A DNA stretch of 64,000 nucleotides, taken from Paracoccus zhejiangensis (GTDB lineage Bacteria > Pseudomonadota > Alphaproteobacteria > Rhodobacterales > Rhodobacteraceae). The position numbers were made by a program, and so were the translations under genes. The stretch lies in the NCBI RefSeq assembly GCF_002847445.1, contig NZ_CP025430.1:3902501-3966500 (forward strand). The letters run 5' to 3'. Positions 55,334-64,000 of the stretch are shown one piece after another (the stretch's first letter is position 1; every line of letters begins with the position of its first letter). The notes beneath the pieces were generated by a model. The model was given only the letters and a program-made list of their open reading frames with translations. It ran no database searches and was not told the DNA's origin.

Positions 55334-56155
55334 TTAAGCTGCTAATCTGAATGCCTCGGCGGGGGTTTTCATGTCCAGCGTCTGATGCGGGCGTCGGGTG
55401 TTATAGAAGCTGATCCAGTCGCCGATGGCGCGTATCGCGTCCTGGATGCTGACGAGGCGCTGGCGGTGGATGCACTGCTCCTTCAGCGTTCGGATGACGC
55501 GCTCGACCATGCCGTTCTGCTGGGGGCAATGCGGCGTGATGAACTCCTGCTTCAGGCCGTAGCTTCGCACAAGCGCGGTATAGCGCCGACTGATGAAGAC
55601 CAGCCCGTTGTCGGACCTTAGCGGAAACGCCCGCGCCACCCTGCAGAGCGTGCCGACCCGGTTGATCAAGGCATGCTCCAGCGCGCTGGCGGCAGTGGTC
55701 GCCTTGTCGGAGCGTGAGAGGTACCAACCCAGCAGTTCGCTGGTATGGCAGTCGATCACCAGGGCCAGCGTGGTCCAGCCATCGCGGCCTGCCCAGGCCC
55801 GGCACAGGTCGGTGGACCAGCATTCGTTCGGCGCGGTTGCGACAGAGGGCACGGCCTCGATCCGGGGCTGCATGCCGATGGGACGCTTGCGAACCTGCCA
55901 GCCGTTGATCTGGAAGACCCTTTGGACCGTGTTCTTGTTGAACCCCAGAAGCCAGGCCACCGTGCGATAGCCGAACGAAGGCTCCTTTTCGATCATGGCC
56001 TTGATCGGCCCGGCGAAGCGGGGATCGACCTTCGGCGCAGCCTTTGTCGGCCTGTAGTAACCCGTCCGCCGCGGCACGCCAAACCACGCACAAAGCTTGG
56101 CCAATGGCACCGCGATCCCGTCAGCCAGAAGGCCCTCATGGAGCGTCCGGATCAT
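55334..56155 (-). CDS. IS3-family transposase OrfB
   Basis: A 273-residue DDE integrase-type transposase from the ATG at 56155 (MIRTLHEGLLADGIAVPLAK). An HTH_21-like part (GYRTVAWLLGFNKNTVQRVF, GWQVRKRP) precedes the rve domain with WSTDLCRAW (first Asp), LRSDNGLVFIS (second Asp) and GMVERVIRTLKEQCIHRQRL (Glu region), ending with YNTRRPHQTLDMKTPAEAF. The catalytic set is complete, but OrfA is truncated, so autonomous movement is unlikely. Confidence 0.88.
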   Translation of the reverse strand: MIRTLHEGLLADGIAVPLAKLCAWFGVPRRTGYYRPTKAAPKVDPRFAGPIKAMIEKEPSFGYRTVAWLLGFNKNTVQRVFQINGWQVRKRPIGMQPRIEAVPSVATAPNECWSTDLCRAWAGRDGWTTLALVIDCHTSELLGWYLSRSDKATTAASALEHALINRVGTLCRVARAFPLRSDNGLVFISRRYTALVRSYGLKQEFITPHCPQQNGMVERVIRTLKEQCIHRQRLVSIQDAIRAIGDWISFYNTRRPHQTLDMKTPAEAFRLAA

Positions 56156-56256
56156 TTGTCGTCCTCCTGCTCCATGAGGGCCGCCAGCTTTTTTCTGGCG
56201 CGCAGCTCCAGCATCGCCTCGCCGTAGGCTTCCTGAAGATCCTTCAACTGTCCACC
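56152..56256 (-). pseudogene. OrfA tail of the truncated IS3 element
   Basis: The frame reads GQLKDLQEAYGEAMLELRAR then KKLAALMEQEDDK and stops, overlapping the OrfB start as ATGA. The leucine-zipper-like tail fits IS3 OrfA proteins. The N-terminal helix-turn-helix is missing. Confidence 0.65.
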
Positions 56257-56552
56257 TAACCTTCTTTCCGTGCAAATCTTGGAAGGGAGGAACCACTCAT
56301 GGGACGATCATCGGAGGCTGCAAAGCCACAGAAGCGGAACGCCGACACGAAGCTGGCGCATCCACCATTCTCTAAGCCAGTGAACTATCTGGACATCCAG
56401 CTCGAATGTTGCCTCGGCACCTCACATGAGGGATGAATCATGAAAAGAATTTCTATATTTTCAGATCACTACCTCTATCTGTTGATTTCCACCCAGAACT
56501 GACCCGGGTTTTCCATCGAGAATTGACCCACCTTGAGATTATGTTGGTCGGG

Positions 56553-57347
56553 TCATGACCGGGTCAAGACATCAGAGGTCTCCTTCTTTTTTCTGGTCGC
56601 AGCAGCCGAGCTTGCCTTGAAGCGGAAGCTGTCATTGCCGGTTTCCAGGATGTGACAGCGGTGGGTCAGGCGATCGAGTAGCGCGGTGGTCATCTTGGCA
56701 TCGCCAAAGACCGTCGCCCATTCGCTGAAGCTGAGATTGGTGGTGATGATGACGCTTGTGCGTTCGTAAAGCTTGCTCAGCAGGTGAAAGAGCAATGCGC
56801 CGCCTGATGCGCTGAACGGCAGGTATCCCAACTCGTCCAGGATCACGAGATCCAGCCGCATCAGGGTTTCAGCCAGTTGGCCGGTCCTGCCTCTCGCTTT
56901 CTCCTGCTCGAGCGTGTTGACCAGTTCTATGGTCGAGAAGAACCGGACCTTACGGCGATGATGCTCGATGGCCTGAATGCCAATGGCGGTTGCGACATGG
57001 GTCTTCCCGGTGCCTGGGCCGCCGATCAGGACAATGTTCTCGGCGCCGCCCATGAACTCGCAGCGATGCAGCTGGCGCACAGTCGCCTCATTGACTTCGC
57101 TGGCCGAGAAGTCGAAGCCTGACAGGTCCTTATAGGCGGGAAAGCGGGCGATCTTCATGTGATAGGCGACTGAGCGAACTTCTCGCTCGGCCATTTCGGC
57201 CTTCAGCAGTTGGGTGAGGATCGGCACGGCGCTTTCGAAGGCTGGTGCGCCTTGCTCGATCAGATCGGTGACGGCTTGCGACATGCCATGCATCTTGAGG
57301 CTGCGGAGCATGATCACGATGGCGCCGCTGGCAGGATCATGACGCAT
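56553..57347 (-). CDS. istB: IS21 helper ATPase IstB
   Basis: A 264-residue AAA+ ATPase of the DnaC/IstB type. Walker A is [19 protein letters not shown], Walker B is [13 protein letters not shown], and sensor regions are [19 protein letters not shown] and [13 protein letters not shown]. It assembles on target DNA and activates the IstA transposase. The start overlaps the istA end by 11 bases. Confidence 0.95.
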   Translation of the reverse strand: MRHDPASGAIVIMLRSLKMHGMSQAVTDLIEQGAPAFESAVPILTQLLKAEMAEREVRSVAYHMKIARFPAYKDLSGFDFSASEVNEATVRQLHRCEFMGGAENIVLIGGPGTGKTHVATAIGIQAIEHHRRKVRFFSTIELVNTLEQEKARGRTGQLAETLMRLDLVILDELGYLPFSASGGALLFHLLSKLYERTSVIITTNLSFSEWATVFGDAKMTTALLDRLTHRCHILETGNDSFRFKASSAAATRKKKETSDVLTRS

Positions 57348-58866
57348 GGCGGCCTCCGGTCATGTGCGCGCGCAAGCCATCATAGCGTTCGACATTGGCC
57401 TTGGGCTCTCGGCGCAGATGCAGAGCCTGGGGCGTGTCGATGGGTGGTCCGTCGGTCTTTCCGTCGATCAGGCGGTGCAAAATGTTCAGCACATGGGTCT
57501 TGGTCGCGACGCCCTCGGACAGGGCAAGTTCGACCGCGGTCAGCACCGCTTGCTCGTCGTGATGCAGGACCAAGGCCAGGATATCGACCATCTCGCGATC
57601 ACCGCCAATCCGCCGTAGCATCTGCTCCTGCAGCCGTTTGAAGGCAGCGGGCAACTCGGCAAACGGGGCTCCGTTGCGCAGGGCACCGGGTTTGCGCTGG
57701 ATGACGGCGAGGTAATGCCGCCAGTCGTAGATGGTGCGCGGCGGCAGGTGGTGCGAGCGCTCGATCACCCGCTCATGCTCGCACAAAATCTGCCCTTCGG
57801 CGGCAATGACCAGGCGCTCGGGATAGATCCTGAGGCTCACAGGGCGATTGGCAAAAGACGCCGGCACGCTGTAGCGATTGCGCTCGAAGCTGATCAGGCA
57901 GGTCGGTGAGACGCGCTTGCTTTGCTCGACAAAGCCATCGAAGGCAGGCGGCAGGGCCATCAGCGCGGCCTGCTCCTCGGTCCAGGCATCGGCGATGCTG
58001 CCGGCACGGGTTCCATGTGGGATCTCCCGCCACAGTTCCATGCAGCGCTGCTCCAGCCAGGCGTTCAGGGCTGCCAGGTCCGGGAAGTTGGGCATTGGCT
58101 GCCACAGCCGCGGGCGCGCATCCTGGACGTTCTTCTCGACCTGTCCCTTCTCCCAGCCCGACGCCGGATTGCAGAATTCCGGCTCGAAGACATAGTGATT
58201 GGCCATGGCGAGGAAGCGCATATTGACCTGACGCTCCTTGCCGCGGCCAACGCGATCCACAGCGGTCCTCATGTTGTCGTAGATTCCCCGCCCAGGAACG
58301 CCGCCGAAGACGCGAAAGCCATGCCAATGGGCGTCGAACAGCATCTCGTGGGTTTGCAGCAGATAGGCGCGAACCAGGAAAGCCCGGCTGTGTGACAGCT
58401 TGATATGGGCGACTTGCAGCTTGGTGCGTTCTCCGCCCAACACCGCGTAATCCTCGCTCCAGTCGAACTGGAAGGCCTCCCCCGGGCGGAAGGCCAGCGG
58501 CACGAAGGTACCGCGTCCCGTGGTCTGCTGCTCGCGTTGCCGGTCGGCGCGCCAGTCACGAGCAAAGGCGGCGACGCGATTGTAGGAACCGGTATAGCCG
58601 AGCGCGACCAGATCGGCGTAGAGTTGCTTCAATGTCCGGCGCTGCTTGCGCGACTTCGTCGTCTCAGTCTTCAGCCAAGCCGCGAGCTTCTCGGCGAACG
58701 GATCGATCTTGCTCGGGCGCTCAGGCACCGAGAACTTCGGCTCGATCGTGCCCGCGTTCAGATACTTCTTGATGGTGTTCCGAGATAGCCCGGTCCGGCG
58801 GGCTATCTCGCGGATCGGCAGCTTCTCACGCAGCGCCATCCGCCGGATGATATTCAAAAGTCCCAT
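57337..58866 (-). CDS. istA: IS21 transposase IstA
   Basis: A 509-residue DDE transposase. The helix-turn-helix is [20 protein letters not shown] then IKKYLNAG, and the rve core has [14 protein letters not shown] (first Asp), [14 protein letters not shown] (second Asp) and [17 protein letters not shown] (Glu). The C-terminal half carries [20 protein letters not shown]. The ATG at 58866 has GGAG at good spacing; a longer in-frame start at 58932 lies nearer the terminus. The protein looks intact. Confidence 0.95.
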   Translation of the reverse strand: MGLLNIIRRMALREKLPIREIARRTGLSRNTIKKYLNAGTIEPKFSVPERPSKIDPFAEKLAAWLKTETTKSRKQRRTLKQLYADLVALGYTGSYNRVAAFARDWRADRQREQQTTGRGTFVPLAFRPGEAFQFDWSEDYAVLGGERTKLQVAHIKLSHSRAFLVRAYLLQTHEMLFDAHWHGFRVFGGVPGRGIYDNMRTAVDRVGRGKERQVNMRFLAMANHYVFEPEFCNPASGWEKGQVEKNVQDARPRLWQPMPNFPDLAALNAWLEQRCMELWREIPHGTRAGSIADAWTEEQAALMALPPAFDGFVEQSKRVSPTCLISFERNRYSVPASFANRPVSLRIYPERLVIAAEGQILCEHERVIERSHHLPPRTIYDWRHYLAVIQRKPGALRNGAPFAELPAAFKRLQEQMLRRIGGDREMVDILALVLHHDEQAVLTAVELALSEGVATKTHVLNILHRLIDGKTDGPPIDTPQALHLRREPKANVERYDGLRAHMTGGRHAS

Positions 58867-58955
58867 GTGGATCACTCCGTTGCTCCCCGCCGCTGATCGC
58901 GTTGGGGAAGGGTCACATGGGTCAAATCTCAATGGAAATTACGCGCCAACCCGGG

Positions 58956-60746
58956 TCAGTTCTGGGTGGAAATCAACACTCGGCGCAGCGGCGCGATCTC
59001 CGGGCGACGGGAAGCACCTTCACCTACCGATTGCATGACAATCGCGCCTACATTCGCAAGACCGGCAATCACTGCGCGCCGGTCCAGCCCTGCCAGAACC
59101 TCCTTCATCCCCTGACTGTGCAGGAAATAGTCGGGCGGCACGCCCTCTTGGTCTCCTTCCTCGCCGCCGCGCCGGACATAGCCCAGCACATTGGTCCGAA
59201 CGACTGCGCGGGGATCGCGGTGCCAGGGCATGAAGCGGCTGTTTCCGTCCATGTCGATCGCCCGGAGCAACCTCGCCCGGGCATCCGCGATTTCACTCGA
59301 CCCCTTGCCGCCGCGCTCATGAACCCAATCTCTAAAACAGCGAAGCGCCGCACGCGCGGCCTCGCCTTCGGTCCAGCCAGTCACACCCCAAGCTGTCGCC
59401 AGTTCGCCCGCTGCCGCGACCAGCGCAAAGCGACCCGCTACGCGATATACCTGTCCGTCCGCGTCTTGCAGCCCTGCGGCAACCATGAAGTGCTGACGTA
59501 GGGAGCCGATCTGTTTTTGAACCGTGTCGAACTCGACGGTGACGCGGCGCAGGAATGCGCGGCCAGCCGTACCATAGTACTTGCCTGCTGCCACCTTGAG
59601 CGATTGCGCGAAACCTGCCGGGTCAGCTGCCTCGTGCAGGTTCTCGAAAAGCCCCATCCCGGCTTCTGCGTCAGCGCGGAGATCGATCACCCGCACCTCC
59701 ATCCCTGCTGCAATCCGCTGGCCGCCCTCGCGCATCTTGTCAGAAAGCCCGACCTCGCCATTTGACAAGAAAATCAGCCGCCATTCATGTGGCTTGCGGG
59801 CTTGCCCTTCCCGCCCCGCGCGCGTCTTGCCAATGCCATTGCCCAGCATATAAGCGGCTGCGCCGGCTGCCTTTGGTTCGATCTGGGACAGTTCGTCAAG
59901 GCAAAGGCAGGCGCCATTGTGCAGCGCCGCCAGGGCTTCCAAGGCGTTATCAGTTGCGCGCCAGCTTTGCACATAGCCTCGCGTTCCGCCGCCGCCCCAG
60001 ATCGATCCGGCGACGACCAACGCTGTAGACTTGCCCGTGGACGACCCGCCGCGAAAGTGAAACCCGCCACCATCATCGCCGGTCAGCGCAAGCAGCGGTG
60101 CGGCAAAGGCGGCAGACACCGCCAGAACCAGCCGCGAATTCCCTGCGGCTTTGGCGGCCACCGCATGTTGCCATTCCGCCAGCGTGCCGGACTGGTTCAA
60201 CGCGTGATCCAGACGTTCGGCACATTGCAGAATGACCCTTTCGCCATCAGCAGCAGCACCAATGGTTTCATCCGGTAGGACAAAGGCGCGGCCATGCCAA
60301 CCGATCCCAGCAACGCACCGCACGCGCTCCGCTGGATCAGCAGACAGAAGGTATTCCTGCAGCCAATCGCGCCATTTGCGACAGGCCCGTGGGTGCGGCT
60401 CCCAGCCCAGCCGCATCAGTTCAGCCCGAATATTCTCCCCCGATCCAGCCAGCAGGGCGGCGGGCATAGGCCAGAGGTGGCGCTCGCCGTCACGATCCAC
60501 AATTTCCAGAAGTCGCCCGTGATCCTCGCCCTCGACTGACCGGGTGCGGGCAAGGATGTTCAACTCGGTCCCGAACGGCATCCATTCCTTTTGCAGGCTG
60601 CCGTCATCGGCTTCGGTTTCGACCTCACGGCAAAGCCATCCGCCCCTGGTGCGGAACGGACCGGACGGCGCGCATCTGCGCCCCGATGCAGGAGGCTTCG
60701 CCGGGGTAATCGTCAATTCGAAGGTATCGCTTTGCGGGCCGGTCAT
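58956..60746 (-). CDS. DUF927-domain helicase/primase-like protein, 3' end replaced by IS21
   Basis: A 596-residue protein from the ATG at 60746 (MTGPQSDTFELTITPAKPPA). The DUF927 ATPase core has the P-loop FHFRGGSSTGKSTALVVAGS, a Walker-B-like CLCLDELSQIEPKAAGAAAY and LIFLSNGEVGLSDKM. Such proteins occur in phage-like and integrative elements and are thought to act as replication helicases. The last seven residues (VLISTQN) are encoded by the IS21 inverted repeat, so the natural C-terminus is lost. The core domain is complete, and residual function is possible. Confidence 0.85.
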   Translation of the reverse strand: MTGPQSDTFELTITPAKPPASGRRCAPSGPFRTRGGWLCREVETEADDGSLQKEWMPFGTELNILARTRSVEGEDHGRLLEIVDRDGERHLWPMPAALLAGSGENIRAELMRLGWEPHPRACRKWRDWLQEYLLSADPAERVRCVAGIGWHGRAFVLPDETIGAAADGERVILQCAERLDHALNQSGTLAEWQHAVAAKAAGNSRLVLAVSAAFAAPLLALTGDDGGGFHFRGGSSTGKSTALVVAGSIWGGGGTRGYVQSWRATDNALEALAALHNGACLCLDELSQIEPKAAGAAAYMLGNGIGKTRAGREGQARKPHEWRLIFLSNGEVGLSDKMREGGQRIAAGMEVRVIDLRADAEAGMGLFENLHEAADPAGFAQSLKVAAGKYYGTAGRAFLRRVTVEFDTVQKQIGSLRQHFMVAAGLQDADGQVYRVAGRFALVAAAGELATAWGVTGWTEGEAARAALRCFRDWVHERGGKGSSEIADARARLLRAIDMDGNSRFMPWHRDPRAVVRTNVLGYVRRGGEEGDQEGVPPDYFLHSQGMKEVLAGLDRRAVIAGLANVGAIVMQSVGEGASRRPEIAPLRRVLISTQN

Positions 60747-60937
60747 GCAGCACCTCGCGCGATGTATGACCGCGTACCTTCCTTGGCTCCTGGTGCTACA
60801 AGGCCGCCGCAGCACGCCTGAATCAGCGTCAGCTCCCCGACCGTTTCCGAGCGGACAATTTCACCTGGGCCTTGCGTATTGGGAATATGTCGCAACGGTT
60901 GGTGCAGCAGACAATCATCGTCACTGCTGCAACCCGC
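60743..60937 (-). CDS. Small protein between the AlpA-like and DUF927 genes
   Basis: A 64-residue frame starting 17 bases after the AlpA-like stop and ending in an ATGA overlap with the DUF927 start. It has several Cys residues (MAGCSSDDDC, QACCGG). The tight spacing argues for a real gene in the module. I do not recognise the family. A longer start at 61006 would overlap the upstream gene. Confidence 0.5.
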   Translation of the reverse strand, partial: AGCSSDDDCLLHQPLRHIPNTQGPGEIVRSETVGELTLIQACCGGLVAPGAKEGTRSYIARGAA

Positions 60938-60954
60938 CATAATCTTCTGATCTG

Positions 60955-61173
60955 TCAATTCGGCACCCCGGCGGAAGTCGACGAAACCCGGCGGGCAGCA
61001 ATCCAATCGTGCAGGTCACCTATTCTATACCGCACCGAGCGCCCGATCTTGACCATCGGCGGGCCATCACCGCGCACGGCAGAAACCTCCAGAAAACGAC
61101 GTGACAGTCCGAAGTGATGATCAACCTCGACGCGCGAAAGAAGGCGGTCGGGTGAAAAGGTCTGATGTTCCAT
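60955..61173 (-). CDS. AlpA-like DNA-binding protein (excisionase type)
   Basis: A 72-residue helix-turn-helix protein. The core is LLSRVEVDHHFGLSRRFLEV, followed by the wing GDGPPMVKIGRSVRYRIGDL then HDWIAAR, typical of AlpA/MerR-like excisionases that control integrase activity or direct excision. The ATG at 61173 has GAGGGA seven bases upstream. It lies between the integrase and DUF927 genes in the same direction. Confidence 0.85.
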   Translation of the reverse strand: MEHQTFSPDRLLSRVEVDHHFGLSRRFLEVSAVRGDGPPMVKIGRSVRYRIGDLHDWIAARRVSSTSAGVPN

Positions 61174-61747
61174 ATATCCCTCGATGCAACCACAGCCCAA
61201 CCACAGGATGCGGGGCGTGGATTGGTGCAACATGGGGTAAGATGCGGCTTTCTCTGATAGTCAAAATGGATGAAAAGTGTCCATAATTGATGAGAAAGTG
61301 TACGTTAGCGATGGAAACTGCCGGATTTTTCCGGAATCTATCCCTAGAGGGACATGGGTTTCACAGACGTAACCCAGTTGCCCGACATCTTCCGGAAGTG
61401 CAACAATGGCGCTTAGAAGGTCGCGGTCGGGCGCATAACCATATGCTGGGCGTCGCGCGATAAGTTGAGTGTGCACAGCGACGCTGAGCGCGCCGTTGTC
61501 GATCCCATATCCGGCCTTGACTGGGCAAAGCGGCAACCAGCATGATTTGCCCGCACTCGAGGCCAACAGGTACAAGGATCACGAGCGCAAATCCGTTACA
61601 GACGGGCCGACAGTATGTTACGCATTTTTCCGCATATGTTCAGGGCGCTGGCGCGTTCTGTAACGGTTGCAACGAGGTAACAGAAAGTTCCGGGAAGTAG
61701 AGCGCAAGCTGCGGTATCAAGCCAGTCCCGCAGGCTCGACCAGCGCA
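61174..61747. other. Gap between the AlpA-like gene and the integrase
   Basis: About 570 bases. One 104-codon minus-strand frame (61261-61575) is open but has no recognised domain and no ribosome-binding site. The region probably carries the promoter and control sites of the AlpA-DUF927 unit. Confidence 0.35.
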
Positions 61748-62012
61748 CTATCTGCGCGGCAAGGGAAGAATCTCTGCGGCACCGTGATCCGCGTTCAGAT
61801 GCGCCGCCAATGTGCTGGCAATCTGGTCCGTCTTCTCCTTGAGAGGGTCATGCGCGAGATGGGCGTAACGCTGAGTGGTCGCGCTGTTGCGATGGCCCAG
61901 CAATCCGCCAATCATCAGCAGGGACATTCCTCCAGCTGCCATTGCCGCCGCAAACGAGTGCCGCAGATCGTGGGGGCGAACATCGGGCAGCCCCGCTGCA
62001 ATCCGTATAACG

Positions 62013-62020
62013 CCCCAAGG
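62013..62020 (+). repeat. 8-bp target duplication, left copy
   Basis: CCCCAAGG directly abuts the left end of the IS256-family element and is repeated exactly at 63399-63406. Confidence 0.85.
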
Positions 62021-63398
62021 GGTCACGTCCGTCAAGGTGGTGTAATTTCTCGGATGGCCTGAGGGCATGATTAGGCGGCTTTCGTTGTGATGCTAAGAAT
62101 GGGATCGATCTCCTCCTTGTCGATCTGGGCGAAGGCCTCGACCATCATGTAGCGGCTTGCAGTCTGCCACTCGTCGTTTTGTTCGAAGAGGACGGCACCG
62201 ATCAGGCGCATGATGGAGGCCTCGTTGGGGAAGATCCCGACGACGTCGGCGCGGCGTTTCACTTCCTTGTTCAGACGCTCGATCGGGTTGGTCGAGTGCA
62301 GTTTGGTGCGGTGCTGGCGAGGGAAGGACATGTAGGCCAGCACATCGTGCTCGCTTTCGTCCATGAGGTCGGCCAGCTTTGGCCATCTCGGGCGCAACTG
62401 CTCGGCCACCTTGCGCCAGGTTTCGCCGGCATGGGCACGGTCGGGCTGGTCGAAGGCCTGCCGGATCGCGGCTGCGATGACGGTGTGCTGGCCGCGCGAA
62501 ACATGAGCGAGGGCATTGCGCATCCAGTGAACGCGGCACCGCTGCCACGTCGCTTCGAACACCCGGGCGATGGCGGCCTTGAGACCGGTGTGGGCGTCGC
62601 TGATGACCAAGCGGACCCCACCGAGGCCGCGCGCCTTCAGCGAGCGCAGGAACTCTGTCCAGAAGGTTTCGGCCTCAGAAGGACCGATGCCCAGACCGAT
62701 GATTTCCCTGCGCCCCTCGGTGTTCGCGGCCACGGCGATTATCGCCGCCACCGGCACGATACGGCCGCCCTGCCGGACCTTCAGATAGGTGGCATCCAGC
62801 CAGAGATAGGGCCAATCGCCGGTCAGCGGCCGGTTCAGGAACTCGCCGACCCTTTCGTCGATGTCCTTGCACAGCTTGGACACGGTGCTCTTGGAGATGC
62901 CCGACAGCCCCATGGCCTGCACCAACTCGTCGACGCGACGGGTCGAGACGCCACCGATCCAGGCTTCCTGGATCACCGCGACCAGCGCCTGTTCCGAGGT
63001 CTTCCGGGCTTCGAGGAAGCCGGGGAAATAGCTGCCCTTCCGGAGCTTCGGCACCCGCAGGTTCAGCGTGCCCAAACGGGTATCGAGAGCGCGCTCTCGA
63101 TACCCGTTGCGCCAGGTCGTGCGTTCGCCGCTGCGTTCATGCCGGCCGGCGCCGATCAGGCCGTCGACATCACTCTCCATGATCAGCTGAAGAACGGCCT
63201 CGGCAATGCCGCGCAGGAAATCGCCCTGATCATGCTTGGCCAGAAGCTCGGACAGGTCCATGTTGGTCTTGGTCATCGGGGTCTCCGTAAGGTTCGTGGT
63301 TGAAGCGTCGAAACTCCACCTCGACCATACACCTCGATGGCCACCCGGGATTACACCGATGAAGGCGTAGAAATTACACCACGTCCGCGGACGCTAAC
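62021..63398 (-). mobile_element. IS256-family insertion sequence inside the integrase gene
   Basis: A 1,378-bp element with imperfect 30-bp terminal inverted repeats (about 23 of 30 match; both contain GGTGTAATTTCT) and an exact 8-bp target duplication, the normal size for this family. It encodes one transposase reading leftward. A second GGTGTAATC-type motif near the right end may be an inner binding site. Confidence 0.9.
62071..63276 (-). CDS. IS256-family (MULE-type) transposase
   Basis: A 401-residue transposase. Landmarks are GLIGAGRHERSGERTTWRNG with YRER, YLWLDATYLKVRQGGRIV (first Asp region), RLVISDAHTGLKAAIARVF (second Asp) and CRVHWMRNALAHV, with the Glu in the HSTNPIERLNKEVKRRADVV block. 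The start at 63276 lies about 120 bases from the element end. It looks intact. Confidence 0.95.
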   Translation of the reverse strand: MTKTNMDLSELLAKHDQGDFLRGIAEAVLQLIMESDVDGLIGAGRHERSGERTTWRNGYRERALDTRLGTLNLRVPKLRKGSYFPGFLEARKTSEQALVAVIQEAWIGGVSTRRVDELVQAMGLSGISKSTVSKLCKDIDERVGEFLNRPLTGDWPYLWLDATYLKVRQGGRIVPVAAIIAVAANTEGRREIIGLGIGPSEAETFWTEFLRSLKARGLGGVRLVISDAHTGLKAAIARVFEATWQRCRVHWMRNALAHVSRGQHTVIAAAIRQAFDQPDRAHAGETWRKVAEQLRPRWPKLADLMDESEHDVLAYMSFPRQHRTKLHSTNPIERLNKEVKRRADVVGIFPNEASIMRLIGAVLFEQNDEWQTASRYMMVEAFAQIDKEEIDPILSITTKAA

Positions 63399-63406
63399 CC
63401 CCAAGG
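63399..63406 (+). repeat. 8-bp target duplication, right copy
   Basis: CCCCAAGG follows the right end of the IS256-family element. Removing one copy restores the integrase frame as DPWG-VIRIAAG. Confidence 0.85.
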
Positions 63407-64000
63407 ATCCTTGATATTCACAAGCGGGATTTCAGGGTCTGAGAAGTCACCGCCCCGGATCACATAGCCCCTGCCGGTTTCGGGCTTGTCCAGTCCTCGC
63501 AAAACCTCCAGCGCGGCGGGCGGTAGGAGTATCCTTTTCTTTCCGGTCTTGCTGTCAGGAAGGGACGCATGACCAGCTTCCATATCTATCCATTCCCAGC
63601 GAAGGCCGAGAATTTCGCCTTTGCGCGCGCCGGTAAAGATCAGCAAGCGGATTGCCGCAATCGCCGATCTGTTGATTCGGCGCAGGCGGAGCTTGCCCCC
63701 TTGCTCGATTTGCAGTTCGCCCTCTTCAGCCTTCGAGAGTACTGCGCCGAGCTTCGCCAGTTCCGGCGGAGAAAGATAGCGTTCCTTGGCTTTCTCGGGG
63801 TACTTCTGCACGTCTTGGCATGGGTTGCTGTGGCGCGGGCGGTAGCCCCAGGTTTCGGCCAGGTTGAACGCCGTGGAGAGAGCGGACCGGACGCGGTTCG
63901 CGGTCGTCGGCCTATTGATTAGGCGGGCGTGCAGCCGCGCTAGGTCCGCCGTGGACACATCAGACACTTTAAGCTTGGCGATCGGGTCCTTGCAGATGAT

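Larger units (their letters stand above)
55311..56257 (-). mobile_element. IS3-family element, 5'-truncated
   Basis: It contains a full OrfB and the last 35 codons of OrfA. The 3' end of the element is at 55311 (TGACCCAGCGGGATCTG reads inward). The OrfA end stops abruptly near 56257, so the other terminus is lost. It interrupts the IS5-type remnant at 54726-55310. Confidence 0.75.
56480..58978 (-). mobile_element. IS21-family insertion sequence, complete
   Basis: A 2,499-bp element bounded by perfect 31-bp inverted repeats (56480-56510 and 58948-58978, outer end TGTTGATTTCCACCCAGAAC). Inner subterminal repeats related to TTGACCCA follow on both sides, as usual for IS21. It encodes istA and istB. 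The flanking bases do not match each other, so no target duplication is visible. The 220 bases to its left (56258-56479) hold only an unrecognised 45-codon frame. Confidence 0.93.
61748..64000 (-). pseudogene. Tyrosine integrase, split by an IS256-family element and cut by the window edge
   Basis: The right part (63407-64000) reads in from beyond the window, through SDVSTADLARLHARL (core-binding) and FTGARKGEILGLRWEWID (catalytic Arg), to NIKDPWG. The left part (61748-62020) continues as PWGVIRIAAGLPDVRPHDLRHSF (HxxR is in HDLRHSF), GLLGHRNSATTQRYAHL (GH and the nucleophile Tyr). The two parts join exactly if the IS256-type element and one copy of its 8-bp duplication are removed. The gene is inactive as it stands but could be restored by precise excision. 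It belongs to the P4-like integrases of tRNA-associated elements. Confidence 0.9.

Overview
The window looks like a chromosome segment from a Rhodobacterales alphaproteobacterium, most likely Paracoccus or a close relative. The reasons are high GC, the rplO-secY-adk-rpsM-rpsK-rpoA-rplQ order followed by a luxR/luxI pair, a bzt/aap glutamate ABC operon, TRAP transporters, many GcvA-type LysR regulators, and the rpmH-rnpA-yidD and yidC-MOSC-engB-argB clusters. The genus is an inference from gene content only.

Layout. 1-2.4 kb is a graveyard: an IS3 end, a broken acyl-CoA synthetase, an intact-looking IS5/IS427-type element with CTAG duplications, and a broken MmgE/PrpD gene. 2.5-11.5 kb is catabolic: a split transketolase, an SDR dehydrogenase, a DctPQM TRAP transporter, a LysR regulator, and a CoA-transferase/acyl-CoA dehydrogenase pair. 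11.9-13.8 kb has a His-rich exported protein and a Tat-exported multicopper oxidase. 13.8-24.0 kb reads as a betaine-type catabolic cluster: LysR, Rieske oxygenase and its reductase, proline-racemase-family enzyme, DgcA-like flavoprotein demethylase, enolase-superfamily enzyme, TetR regulator and BCCT carrier. 24.1-26.0 kb carries a lytic transglycosylase lipoprotein and a leaderless subtilase.

26.2-52.7 kb is core genome. It holds the end of the spc operon and the alpha operon, the quorum-sensing pair, rarA-crcB-rluC-HAD-ATP12, bztABCD, a sixA/ferredoxin/argB run, engB-MOSC-yidC, an EAL phosphodiesterase, ttcA, a 32-residue membrane microprotein, yidD-rnpA-rpmH, a divergent histidine kinase and tRNA-Arg(ACG).

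52.8-64 kb is accessory DNA starting just after the tRNA gene. A leftward integration module (tyrosine integrase, AlpA-like regulator, small gene, DUF927 helicase-like protein) has been broken twice: an IS256-family element splits the integrase with a clean 8-bp duplication, and an IS21 element cuts off the 3' end of the DUF927 gene. Nested IS5, IS3 and IS427-type remnants fill 53.7-56.3 kb.

The most interesting leads are the betaine cluster, where two enzymes carry unusual active-site residues for their families, and the split transketolase/SDR/TRAP operon of unknown substrate. No CRISPR array, recognisable riboswitch or replication origin was seen.
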